A stretch of 64,000 nucleotides of DNA. It comes from Bradyrhizobium amphicarpaeae. GTDB taxonomy: Bacteria; Pseudomonadota; Alphaproteobacteria; Rhizobiales; Xanthobacteraceae. Location of the stretch: positions 2,014,001 through 2,078,000 of the forward strand of contig NZ_CP029426.2 in the NCBI RefSeq assembly GCF_002266435.3, given 5' to 3'. The notes under the pieces were generated by a model. That model was not told where the DNA came from and did no database searches. It worked only from the letters and a program-made list of their open reading frames with translations. Shown piece after piece: positions 18,585 through 29,300 of this stretch (positions are counted from its first letter, which is position 1; every line of letters starts with the position of its first letter). The translations under genes were made by a program, and so were the position numbers.

Positions 18585-18826
18585 GGCTCACTCCCGTGGA
18601 CAGTCTTGGCGTCGTATTCCCATGAAACGAAGGAGGTCTCAATGGGCGGGAGGGGGCGGGAACGGACCACGGCCGGGTCTATAATGGAACGTGGTGAGCG
18701 CCGGCCCCGGGGCACGTGGTATTTTGGCTCTCCAGGCGGTTGAAATGCCGCGCCGCTCCCTATAGACCGACTGCGACCTGACGGAATCCGCGGTAGCCGG
18801 TTCTTCCGCCAATCCCGGTCGCCAGT

Positions 18827-18901
18827 TGGGGCGTAGCCAAGCGGTAAGGCAGCGGATTTTGATTCCGCCATTCGGAGGTTCGATCCCTCCCGCCCCAGCC
18901 A
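18827..18901 (+). tRNA. tRNA-Gln (anticodon TTG)
   Basis: The acceptor strands TGGGGCG (18827-18833) and CGCCCCA (18891-18897) pair fully, the anticodon loop is TTTTGAT with TTG, and the T arm is GGAGG-TTCGATC-CCTCC. The discriminator base is G and CCA is encoded at 18899-18901. All arms are intact, so this is a working tRNA reading CAA (and probably CAG by wobble). It marks the left limit of the decayed mobile-element region. Confidence 0.97.
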
Positions 18902-18989
18902 CAAGCTCCGCTTCCCCTGAAATTCCTCACGAAACCGGCCTGGCTGGGGCGCTGCTGCACAGCGCTGCGACACATCACTGCTTCACAGG

Positions 18990-19192
18990 GTGTCGCTCGA
19001 AATGGCTTTCCACATCTTTCGCCGTCAGGCGGTCTATTCCTGGCGCCGTCGGACCCCTCGTGCGCTTGCCAAGGTCGTCGGCCGGCAGCATCTTTTCATG
19101 AGCCTGAAAACGACGAACCGTGCGGCCGCTCGTCGATCTGGTGGCATTTGCCGCCAAGAACGCTGGCTTCGACGTCGACTAGGCACGGTCGG
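18990..19192 (+). pseudogene. Decayed N-terminus of a phage-type integrase (DUF6538-like)
   Basis: Translation of this stretch gives MAFHIFRRQAVYSWRRR, then LAKVVGRQHLFMSLKTTN and RAAARR. This is the start of the DUF6538 N-terminal domain of many proteobacterial tyrosine recombinases (pattern: ...RRGxxYYWRRRVPxxL...GRxHLxxSLxTTDxxxAR). After about 45 residues the frame shifts: the +1 frame continues with LVDLVAFAAKNAGFDVD and then stops near 19190. No catalytic R-H-R-Y domain follows anywhere nearby. It is therefore a remnant, about 90 bp after tRNA-Gln, as expected for a tRNA-targeting integrative element that has been lost or degraded. Confidence 0.75.
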
Positions 19193-19310
19193 ACGACAAG
19201 TTAGCCTTATGGACCTTTACGCTTCTTGACGACCAAGGACATGGAGCTACCGTCCGTCCGCATCGCGCCGTTTTCGCACCCGTCGCGTGCTAAACACCTA
19301 ACGCAAAGTA

Positions 19311-19374
19311 CAGCTGGTTAGAGCACGGGAATCATAATCCTGGGTCGGTGGTTCGAGTCCCTCTCCCGCTAGCA
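19311..19374 (+). pseudogene. tRNA-Met(CAT)-like fragment lacking 5' acceptor strand
   Basis: From 19311 the sequence follows an elongator tRNA-Met: AGCTGGTTAGAGC, the anticodon arm CGGGA-ATCATAA-TCCTG, TTCGAGTCC and CTCCCGCT with AGCA in place of ACCA. The bases upstream (ACGCAAAGTA) cannot pair with the 3' acceptor strand, the D stem is incomplete, and the T stem has mismatches (GGTGG against CCCTC). It cannot be a functional tRNA. A 3'-biased tRNA fragment close to an integrase remnant is what an att site duplication leaves behind. Confidence 0.7.
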
Positions 19375-20153
19375 ATTCCAGCTTAACGCGTACGCGAGCC
19401 GGTCGAACGCATCCGCTCCGCTCTAGATCACCGACATCAACACGCCTTCCATGGACGGTCATGAGCTGGCCCCGCGCGACGCGCCTTGGGCCCGGGCTCA
19501 AGGTCTTGCAATCGTCGGGGCGCGAGCGCAGGCGCGACGGCTTTCCGATGATCCCAAAGGCGTTCTCCGAGGAAGCCCCGCGTCTTCACACGATAGCCTC
19601 GTCCCCACTGCAACTCGCTTATGTGCGTGGCCCGTCGGGACAAAACACCGCCGCGCCGGTCAAGGCCTCTCGCCAATATTCTCCAGCCGAAATTCGAGAG
19701 GAAGAGACCAAGCAAAGCTCGGGCGTAAATCGCCGCGAGACTGCAAGACCACGGCGCGATTAGCTGGCCATCGCTTTGTCTCCGCTCGCTGCGAGGCCAG
19801 GCGCAAGCCCATCTGCCCCGGAAACGATCGCCGGCGCTGTGTTCATTTTTTACCGCGCAGATGCCAGCCGTCGTCTCTCAACCGAAAGGTTGAGAGACGT
19901 CGGCTGGCATCTTGTTCTCAATCGAAGGGTTGAGATGTCGACAGGCGATTGCCCGCCTAAGTCTTCCTTGGGTTGAATAAGGTTCAACCATTCGTGCTGA
20001 ACAGCGCTTGCCCGCAGAAAAAATTTCAACATCACACAATCAACGCGCGAGCACGCTCGGATTTTCTCTGCGATGTATCCGCTCCGGTTCCAATTTCGCC
20101 TGTCGCGATGTTCCTGATTGTTGCTGTTTATTTCTTAAGTTAAGCTTTCATTA
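19375..20153. other. Gene-poor scar region upstream of the giant gene
   Basis: No believable gene is seen here. The open frames on both strands (for example 19437-19933) have no start signals, family motifs or membrane/signal features. The region has lost coherent codon patterning, contains the hairpin pair at 19859-19935, and turns noticeably AT-rich from about 20020 to 20165. It is best described as remnant DNA of an integrated element plus the upstream region of the giant gene. Confidence 0.55.
19859..19912. repeat. 25-bp inverted repeat with GAAA loop
   Basis: The arms at 19859-19883 and 19888-19912 are complementary with a single mismatch and enclose GAAA (19884-19887). The inner part of the stem is TCTCTCAACC/GGTTGAGAGA. 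A shorter stem (TCTCAA/TTGAGA, 19916-19935) follows at once and reuses the CTCAAY/GGTTGAG heptamer. There is no T run after either arm, so it is not a typical terminator. It lies about 430 bp upstream of the giant gene start. Confidence 0.85.
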
Positions 20154-20212
20154 ACTTGCACAAGTGTGGTGATCGGCAAGGGTGAGATTGCCGGCGAGAA
20201 ATCGCCGGCAAT
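20154..20212 (+). promoter_or_regulatory. Leader with inverted repeats upstream of the giant gene
   Basis: An ACTTG-CA-CAAGT inverted repeat (20154-20165) follows an AT-rich stretch with TTGCTG, TTAAGTTAAGC and TTAACTT that could hold a promoter. A perfect 11-bp stem with a GAAA loop (ATTGCCGGCGA / TCGCCGGCAAT, 20187-20212) comes next. I read these as operator and 5' untranslated leader elements, which argues against the GTG at 20166 as the translation start. Confidence 0.4.
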
Positions 20213-20348
20213 AGGGTTGAGGTTCTCGCGAAGCGGGCCGCCGATTTTTCTAGCCCGTGCGTGGCGGTGTTTTCTTTCCGAACACTCCCTCAACTGCACG
20301 CCCAAGCACAACCACGCGCCATTTTTTTTGGCTCTCGGTTGGGGCACC

Positions 20349-23300
20349 ATGTTTTTTGAGAAACCTCATCGGTCGAAATTTGCGCCCGGCAAAGCGCATC
20401 AAAATCTGATCTCGCGAGTACGATGCGTACTGGCCGGAGCATCGGCGCCCCAGAAGCCCAACAAGCAGCGCAAGAACGAGCTGATGGCGAGCGCGTCGCG
20501 CCGCTTCTTGTTTGAGACGATCGAGCCCCGCGTGTTGCTTTCGGCCGATCTCGCACCGACCGCGATGGTGCATACACCTGATAATCCCGACACCAGCCTG
20601 CTGTCGTTGCCGCCGGTCGCGCCTCTCTATGCTCCTGCAGCCGATGTGAGGGTGTTGCCGGATGTGCCTGCCGCGCAGGCCGTCAATCCTCAGGCCACTC
20701 CGACTGGAAGCGACATCGTCGCCGCAAGCTTCACCCTGCGCGTCGAGGGGACCGGCGATGCCGTCGGAAGCTATCAATTCCAGCTTCCGAGCAGCCAGAT
20801 CGCGACCAATCCAACGGATTATCCCGGCCAGGTCGCGCCTGCGGCCAACCACGTCCCCGAAGGACCGGGCTTCGCGATCGCCGATTCGAAGCCGATCGTG
20901 TTCATCGACTCCGCGCTGCCTGACTACGACAAGATCATCGAGGCCGTCTCGAACGGTCCAGATGCGGCCAAGACCGATATCGTGGTGCTCGACTCCACGA
21001 AGTCCGAGATCGCACAGATCACCGACACGCTCGCCGGGCGCACCGGCGTTACGGCGGTCCACATCTTCTCCCACGGATTCGAGGCCAGCGTCGGCCTCGG
21101 TGAAACGCAGCTCGATCTCGCTGGTCTGAACGAGCACGCGGACGAACTCTCGAGCTGGCGTCTGGCGTTGCAGCCTGGTGCGGACATTCTGCTGTACGGA
21201 TGCGATATCGGTGCGGGTGACGACGGTTCGGCCTTTATCAGCCGCTTCTCCGAACTCACGGGCGCCAATGTTGCGGCCTCGACCGACGATACAGGCGGAA
21301 CGCTGCCGGGCGGCAATTGGATCCTGGAGACCAGCACCGGCCCCATCGAAGCGACGCTGCCCGCGTCTGACGCGGCACTCGCCTCCTATGATCATCTGCT
21401 GGCTACGGTACAGTGGACAGGCAGCGGTGACGGCACGTCATGGAGCGATGCGCGCAATTGGAGCAGCGGCGTCGTCCCCGGCACCGCAGATTCCGTGAGC
21501 ATCGCAGCGGCGGCCGGAGATCCCGCAATCACCATCGGTTCGGCCGCAGGCGTCGTGAAGATCGCGAGCCTCAGCACGGCTCGTCCGATCACAATCTCGA
21601 GCGGTGCGACGCTGCAAGCCGGGACGATCGATATGTCCCGCAACGTCACACTGGCGGGCGGTACGATTCAGGGCGGGACAATGACTGCGGCCAACGGCGC
21701 GGTTATCGCCGTGAGTGCCGACAACGCCGTCGGAAACCTGGTCGGTGTCACCGTGAACGGCGATGTCATGGTCACCGGCACGAATGCCGTGCTGCGCGTC
21801 AGCAACGGACTGACCCTCAATGGAACGATGCACGTCGCCGGCGCGAGCACGCAAGTCCGGTCGCTGGGAGACCAGACCTTTGCCGGCAACGGCACGATTT
21901 CGTTCGAGGGGACCACCGGCTCGATCCGCCGTCTCACCATCGAAGGTACGTCGACGCTGACCTTGGGGGCGGCCTTCAAGGTGATCGGCGGCTATAGCTC
22001 GATCGGCGACTACTGGGAGAGCGGCGGCACCAAGAACCTCGTCAACAACGGCCTGATTTCTTCCTCCACCGGCGGCCAGACGTTGACGATGCTGTCCTAC
22101 ATCAGCTTCTCGAACGCCGGCACGGTCGAGGCAGTTTCCGGCGGTGTCCTGACGATCACGCCCGCCTCGTGGACCAATTCCGGCACCATTCATCTCGACG
22201 CTAACGCGGCGAGCACCGTCAATCTGGGCGGTACGTTCAATGCGACGGGCGGAATCGGCACGTTCAATCGGAGCGGGGGCGTCGTCAATCTCGTCGGGAC
22301 GCTCGACAACGCCGGCGCCGCGCTCACGCTGAACGCCGCCACGGGGTCCTGGAATTTCCTGGGTGTGATCAGCGGCGGCAGCGTCAGCTTTGCCGACGGT
22401 GCTGGGCTTCTGCTGGCTTCCGACAGTGCGACGGGCACATTCACCGGCGGCGTCACCCTCAACGGAGACATGACCGTTTCCGGAAACAGCGCCCGGCTTC
22501 GCGTCTCAGGCGGTCTGACATTGAACGGGACGGTCCACGTCATCGGCTCGTTTGCGATGGTGCGCGCACTTAATACACAGACCTTCGGCGGCAACGGAAC
22601 GATCTCGTTCGAGGGCACGTCGGGGTCGACGCGCCGGCTGACGGTCGAAGGCGCCTCGACCCTCACCCTGGCCAACACGTTCAAGGTGGTCGGCGGCTAT
22701 GCCACCGTCGGCGAGCAATGGGAGACCGGAGGCGCCAACGCGCTCGTCAACAACGGTCTCATCTCGGCGAATATCGCCGGTCAGAGCCTCACTGTCGCCC
22801 TGAACACCGCCTTCACCAATGCCGGCACGATGGAGGCAGTCGGGGGCGGTGTCCTGTCGCTCGCCAATGCCTGGACCAATAGCGGCACGCTGCACCTTGA
22901 CGGCAATTCCACCAGCACCGTCAACCTGGGCGGTACGTTCAGCACCGCCGGCCTGGGAACCTTTAGCCGCGCCGGCGGCGTCATCAATCTCACGGGGACG
23001 CTGAACAACACCGGCGCGACGCTGACGTTGAACGCTGCGACCGGATCGTGGAATTTCCTCGGTACGGTCAATGGCGGCACCGTCGTTTTCGCGGACGGCG
23101 CGGCGTTGCTGCTCTCGCTCGACAATGCGGCCGGCACCTTCACCGGCGGCGTCACGCTCAACGGAGACATGGCCGTTTCCGGAAACAGCGCCCGGCTCCG
23201 CGTGTCCGGCGGTCTGACATTGAACGGGACGGTCCACGTCACCGGCTCGTTTGCGATGGTGCGTGCACTCAATACCCAGACCTTCGGCGGCAACGGAACG

Positions 23301-26300
23301 ATCTCGTTCGAGGGCACGTCGGGGTCGACACGCCGGCTGACGGTCGAAGGCGCCTCGACCCTCACCCTGGCCAACACGTTCAAGGTGGTCGGCGGCTACG
23401 CCACGTTTGGCGAGCAATGGGAGACCGGTGGCGCCAACGCGCTCGTCAACAACGGCCTCATCTCGGCGAATATCGCCGGTCAGACCCTCACTGTCGCCCT
23501 GAACACCGCCTTCACCAATGCCGGCACGATGGAGGCTGTCGGAGGCGGTATCCTGTCGCTCGCCAATGCCTGGACCAATAGCGGGACGCTGCATCTCGAC
23601 GGCAATTCCGCCAGCACCGTCAACTTGGGCGGTACGTTCAGCACCACTGGCCTCGGAACCCTCAGCCGCGCCGGCGGCGTCATCAATCTCACGGGAACGC
23701 TCAACAATACCGGATCTACGTTGACGCTCAATGCGACGACGGGCTCGTGGAATTTCTTCGGCGCGGTCAACGGCGGCATCGTCGCCTTCGCTGATGGTGC
23801 CGCTCTGCTGCTGACGCTCGACAATATTGGCGGCACCTTCACCGGTGGCGTCACGCTCAATAGCGACATGACGGTCTCCGGAAACAGTGCCCGGCTTCGC
23901 GTGTCCGGCGGCCTGACGCTGAACAGCACCATCCATGTCACCGGGTCGTTCGCGATGGTTCGGGCGCTCGACACCCAGACCTTCGGCGGCAACGGCACCA
24001 TTTCGTTCGAAGGCACCACCGGCTCGACCCGACGCCTGACCATCGAGGGTACGACGACGTTGACCCTGGCCAGCACGTTCAAAGTGATCGGCGGCTATGC
24101 AACGGTCGGCGAGCAGTGGGAGACCGGCGGTACCAACAATCTCGTCAACAGAGGCCTGATCGATGCCAACGTGGTCTCGCAAAGCCTGACCGTCGGGGTC
24201 AACGGCGTCTTCACCAACGCCGGCATATTCCGGGCCACGAACGGCGGCACTGCCGTCGCCAACAATATCGCGATCACAAGCGCGGGCATCGCATCTGCGA
24301 CCGATTCGACCCTGACCCTGGGCGGCACCTGGAGCAACAGCGGCGCCATCAACGTCGCCAATTCGACCCTCAACCTCGGTGGCGCTTTTACCACGGCCGG
24401 TCTCGGAACCGTCAATCGGACCGGTGGCGTGGTCAACTTCACCGGCACGCTGAACAATACCGGCGCGACCCTGACGCTGAACGCGACGACGGGCTCGTGG
24501 AATTTCTTTGGTACGGTTAACGGGGGCACGGTCGCGTTCGCGGATGGCGCGGCGCTGCTGTTGTCGCTCGACAATATCGGCGGCACCTTCACCGGCGGGG
24601 TGACCCTGAACAGCGACATCGCCGTCTCGGGGAACAGCGCGCGGCTTCGCGTGTCCGGCGGCCTCACCCTGAACGGGACGATCCACGTCACCGGCTCGTT
24701 CGCGATGGTTCGGGCGCTCGACACCCAGACCTTCGGCGGCAACGGCACCATCTCGTTCGAAGGCTCCACCGGCTCGACCCGGCGCCTCACCATCGAGGGC
24801 ACGACGACGCTGAGCTTGGCCAGCACCTTCAAGGTGGTCGGCGGCTACGCCACCGTGGGCGAGCAGTGGGAGACCGGTGGCACCAACAATCTTGTCAACA
24901 GAGGTCTGATCAATGCCAACGTCGCCTCGCAGAGCCTGACCGTCGGCGTCAACAACGTCTTCACCAATGCCGGCACGTTCCAGGCTACCAATGGCGGCAC
25001 CGCCATCGGCAACAACATCGTCATCGCGGCGAACGGCACGGCCTCAGCGACGGACTCGACCCTGACCTTCGGCGGCACCTGGAGCAACAGCGGGGCGGTC
25101 AACGTCGTCAATTCGACGCTGAATCTCGGCGGCACTTTTGCTACCGCGGCGATCGGAATCATCAACCGCACCGGCGGGACGGTCAACCTGACCGGCACGC
25201 TGAACAACACTGGCGCGACGCTGGCGCTGAACGCCGCGACCGGCTCCTGGAATTTCCTGGGGACGATCAATGCCGGCACGGTCGCTTTCTCCGATGGCGC
25301 TGCGCTGCTGCTGTCGCTCGACAATGTCGGGGGCACCTTCACGGGTGGCGTCACTCTCAATGGTGACATCACCGTATCGGGCAGCAGCTCGCGCCTTCGT
25401 GTCTCCGGCGGTCTGACGCTGAACGGCACGATTCATCTCATCGGGTCGTTTACGATGGTTCGGGCGCTCGACACCCAGACCTTCGGCGGCAACGGCACCA
25501 TCTCGTTCGAAGGCACCACCGGCTCTACGCGCCGCCTGACCATCGAAGGAAATACCACGCTTACGCTGGCGAACACCTTCAAGGTCGTTGGCGGCTATGC
25601 CACGATCGGCGAGCAGTGGGAGAGCGGCGGCACCAGCAGGCTCACCAATAATGGAACCATCACGTCCAACGTGGCGGGGCAGGGGATCAGCATCGTCCCT
25701 GCCGTGGTCACCAATTTCGCCAATGCCACGCTGACGGGCGGCACGTGGCAGGTGCTCAACGGCGCAACCTTGCGGCTGGTGCTGCCGCAGTCCATCGCCA
25801 TCAATGCCGCGACGATCCTCGTCGACGGCGCCAGCTCGAATTTCTACCGCGATAACGGCTCATCCGGCGCGCTGGCCGGCCTGACCACGAATGCGGCCGG
25901 CGCCAGCCTGACGATCGGCAACGGCTACAACTTCACCACGATCGGGGATTTCGCCAACGCCGGCTCGCTCACGATCGGCAGCGGAAGCGTGTTCGGCCTG
26001 AGCGGCCAGTTCACCCAATCGGGCGGCAGCGTCGATCTGCAGGGGGGCGTGCTCGGGGATACGCGGCCGTTGGGCAACGCGTTGCATTTCGACGGCAACG
26101 ACTTCGTCGAGATCGCCGACAGTCCGACCTTGCATTCATCAGGCGACCTGACCGTCAGCGGCTGGTTCAAGGCGGACGGCTTCCCGCGGACCTGGCAGAA
26201 CATCTTCTTCAAGGGCGACGGTCCGGACACGACCGGCGACCATTCCAATCGTGAATTCGCGCTCTGGCTCAATTCCTCCGGCTATCTCGATTTCGCGTCG

Positions 26301-29300
26301 ACGCCGCAAAGTCGCGTCGGTGTCGGACAATTCGAAGTCACGACGGCCGCGGGTCTCATCAAGGCCGGGCAATGGTACCATTTCGACGCCGTGATCAGCA
26401 CGTCCGGCAATTTCATGCGGCTCTACGTCAATGGCGTGCTCGCCGGCGAGAGGACCTACGATCCCAGCGGGATACGCGACACCTCCGGGCCCTTCCGGAT
26501 CGGGCAGGCGCCCGGATGGGACAATTCGTTTCAAGGCAGCATCGACGATGTCAGCGTCTGGAACGTCGCGCGCCCGGCCGAGGCCCTTCGGACCGACATG
26601 TATCGCCGCCTCACCGGCAGCGAAAGCGGCCTCAATGCGCTCTGGAATTTCGAGAGCGTTGGGTCGACAGTCAGCGATGTCACGGGGCACGGCAACACCG
26701 GATATCTCGGCAGCGTCATCACGAGCCAGCCGGCCTGGACGTCGGATTCGGCGTTGTCCTTCGACGGCGTCAACGACACCGTCCAAATCGCCGATGCGTC
26801 TGCGCTGCGCCCGACCAATGCCTTGACCATGGAGGTCTGGGCGACGTTGGGATCGAATTTCGGCTCGGGCTCCCGCGTGCTCATGGGCAAGGCGGTCGGT
26901 TCCGGTGTCAATGATTCCTACGCCATCTGGTATTCGGGCGGCCAGCTTCATGCCGGTGCCGGCAACGCGTCCAGCGGATCGCAGGTCGACTATACCTGGA
27001 ACCCGGCGGCCAACAGCTGGCACCACATCGCCTTCAGCTATGACGCCACCGGATTGAAGCTCTACGTCGATGGCACGCAGGTCGCCTCCAACGCCTCGGT
27101 CGCAGCGCTCGACTATGACAGCCATCCGCTGGTGATCGGTGGCGATTATGATTTCAATCAGCTGACCGGCCTGTGGGCAGGCAAGGTCCGCGATGCCCGG
27201 CTCTGGAACGTCGCGCGCAGCGTCGCCGAGATCCAGGCCGACATGAATACCACGCTCGTAGGCAACGAGAGCGGCCTTGCGGGCAATTGGCGACTGGACG
27301 ACGGAACGGGTATCGTGGCCCGCGACGCGACGTCCAACCATAACGATGCGCTGTTGGGAGGATCGGCGGGCTTCCAGCCGATCCAGGCCTCGACCAACGC
27401 GGCGCCGCCAATAACGACGTCGCCGATATTCAACGGCGTGGATAACAACATCCAGATCGCCGACAACGCGACGCTGCATCCGGCCAACGCATTGACGATT
27501 GAAGCCTGGATCAATGCGGGCGACAATTTCACGTCCAACGTCCGCCACGTTCTGGGCAAGACAGTCGGCAGCGGCGTCCAGGATTCCTACGTCGTCTGGT
27601 ATGAGAGCGGAGCTTTGCGGGCCGCTGTCGGGAATGCGTCAACTGGCGTTTCGATCGCCTACAGTTGGACGCCAGCGCAGAACACCTGGTATCGCGTCGC
27701 CTTCACCTACGATCAGGCAGGCCTCAAGCTCTATCTCGACGGATCGCTGGTGGCCTCCAGCACGGCGACCGCCACGATCGGCTACGACAACCACGCCCTG
27801 ACCATTGGGGACGACTTCAATTTCGAGCGTCTCGGCAATCCCTGGTCGGGCCGACTCGCGGAAGTGAGTCTCTGGAATGTCGCGCTGACGCAGGCGCAGA
27901 TCCTGGCAACGGCGCAGCCGCTGAGCGGCGCCGAAGCAGGTTTGATCGGCTATTGGAAGCTCAACGAAGGCAGCGGGACCGTGGCGCGGGATTCGTCCAG
28001 CGCCGGCAACAATGGCACGATCGCCGGCGCCACGCCGGTCTGGGTCACCGCGCGCAAGCCTTCCGTGAGCATTCAGGGCGGCACGTTCACCGGAAGCGGC
28101 GTCGTCGCCGCGGATCTCACCAATGCCGCTCAAATCAATGTTGCCGGAACTGGTGCGGCTGGATCCCTGGTCGTCACGGGCAACTATTCGCAGACCGCCA
28201 CCGGCGCCCTCAACATCGAAGTCGGCGGCATTTCGGCTGGATCGCAATTCGATCAACTCGTCGTCGACGGCACCGCGACGCTCGCCGGCTCCCTGAATGT
28301 CAGCCTCATCAACAGCTTCCAACCGACTTCGGGCCAAAGCTTCGAGATCGAGACGTTCGGTTCACATCTCAGCACGTTCGGGACGATCAACGGCCTGCCG
28401 GCGGGACTGACCGCCAATTACAGCGCGACCGATCTTACCCTGATCAGCCAGGTCATCGGCATCACGGTGGTCCCGACGTCTGGACTGGAGACCACAGAAG
28501 CCGGCGGTACGACAAGCTTCTCGGTCGTTCTCGACGGCCGGCCGAGCGCCGATGTGTTCATCGACCTCGATACCGACAATTCAGCGGAGGGCACACCTTC
28601 GATCAGAACGCTGCACTTCACGCCGCAGAATTGGGACACGCCGCAAATCGTGACGGTGACCGGCGTCAACGACAACGTCCAGGACGGAGACATCGTCTAC
28701 CACATCGTCCTCAAGAAGGCAGTGTCGACCGACGCCAGCTACAACGGCTTCGATCCCAGTGACGTCTCGGTCGTCAATCGCGACAACGATCAAGCTGGCT
28801 TCACGGTCACCCCCACCACCGGCCTCGAGACGACCGAGACTGGTGGGCAGGCGTCTTATGCGGTCGTGCTGAACAGCCAGCCGACCGCCAATGTCATCGT
28901 CAGCCTGTCGCCGAGCTCGCCGGCGGAAGGCTCGGTCACGCCGCTCACGCTGATCTTCACGGCGCAAAACTGGAACGTGGCGCAGACCGTCACCGTCAAG
29001 GGCGTGGACGATCAGCTCATCGACGGCGATGTCACCTACAAGATCCAGGGGGCCGCGAGCAGCACGGATTCGAATTACAACCAGCTCAAGCTGCCTGACG
29101 TCTCGGTCGTCAATCGCGACAACGACACGCGCGATCTTCAGATCGGCAATCTGACCCTGACGCCGGCGACGGGACTACAATCCGGCGGAACGGTTCTCGC
29201 GCAATGGACCGTCACCAATATCGGCAATCTCGCGACGTCAGGCGCTTTCAACGACCTGATCGTGGTGAAGAACATCACGACGGGGCAGACGCTTTACAGC

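Noticed and set aside
19311..19374. Functional tRNA-Met(CAT)
   Set aside because: The 5' acceptor strand cannot pair with the 3' strand, the D stem is incomplete and the T stem has mismatches; it is a fragment.
19437..19933. 160-aa plus-strand frame and opposite 92-aa frame
   Set aside because: No start signal, no family resemblance, and the frame runs through the hairpin pair at 19859-19935.
20166..20348. GTG at 20166 as the start of the giant gene
   Set aside because: The first 61 codons contain a perfect hairpin and inverted repeat typical of an untranslated leader, with no ribosome-binding site; ATG 20349 is preferred, though not proven.
22506..24686. Long antisense open frames inside the giant gene (for example 726 aa here and 1,248 aa at 48357-52103, minus strand)
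   Set aside because: They are shadows of a GC-rich repetitive gene: their translations are Arg/Gly/Asp-rich without recognisable domains, and they repeat with the same period as the sense repeats.
21660..25860. Possible CRISPR array or satellite DNA suggested by regular repeats
   Set aside because: The repeats are hundreds of bases long, coding, and differ mainly at third codon positions; there are no short direct repeats with unique spacers.
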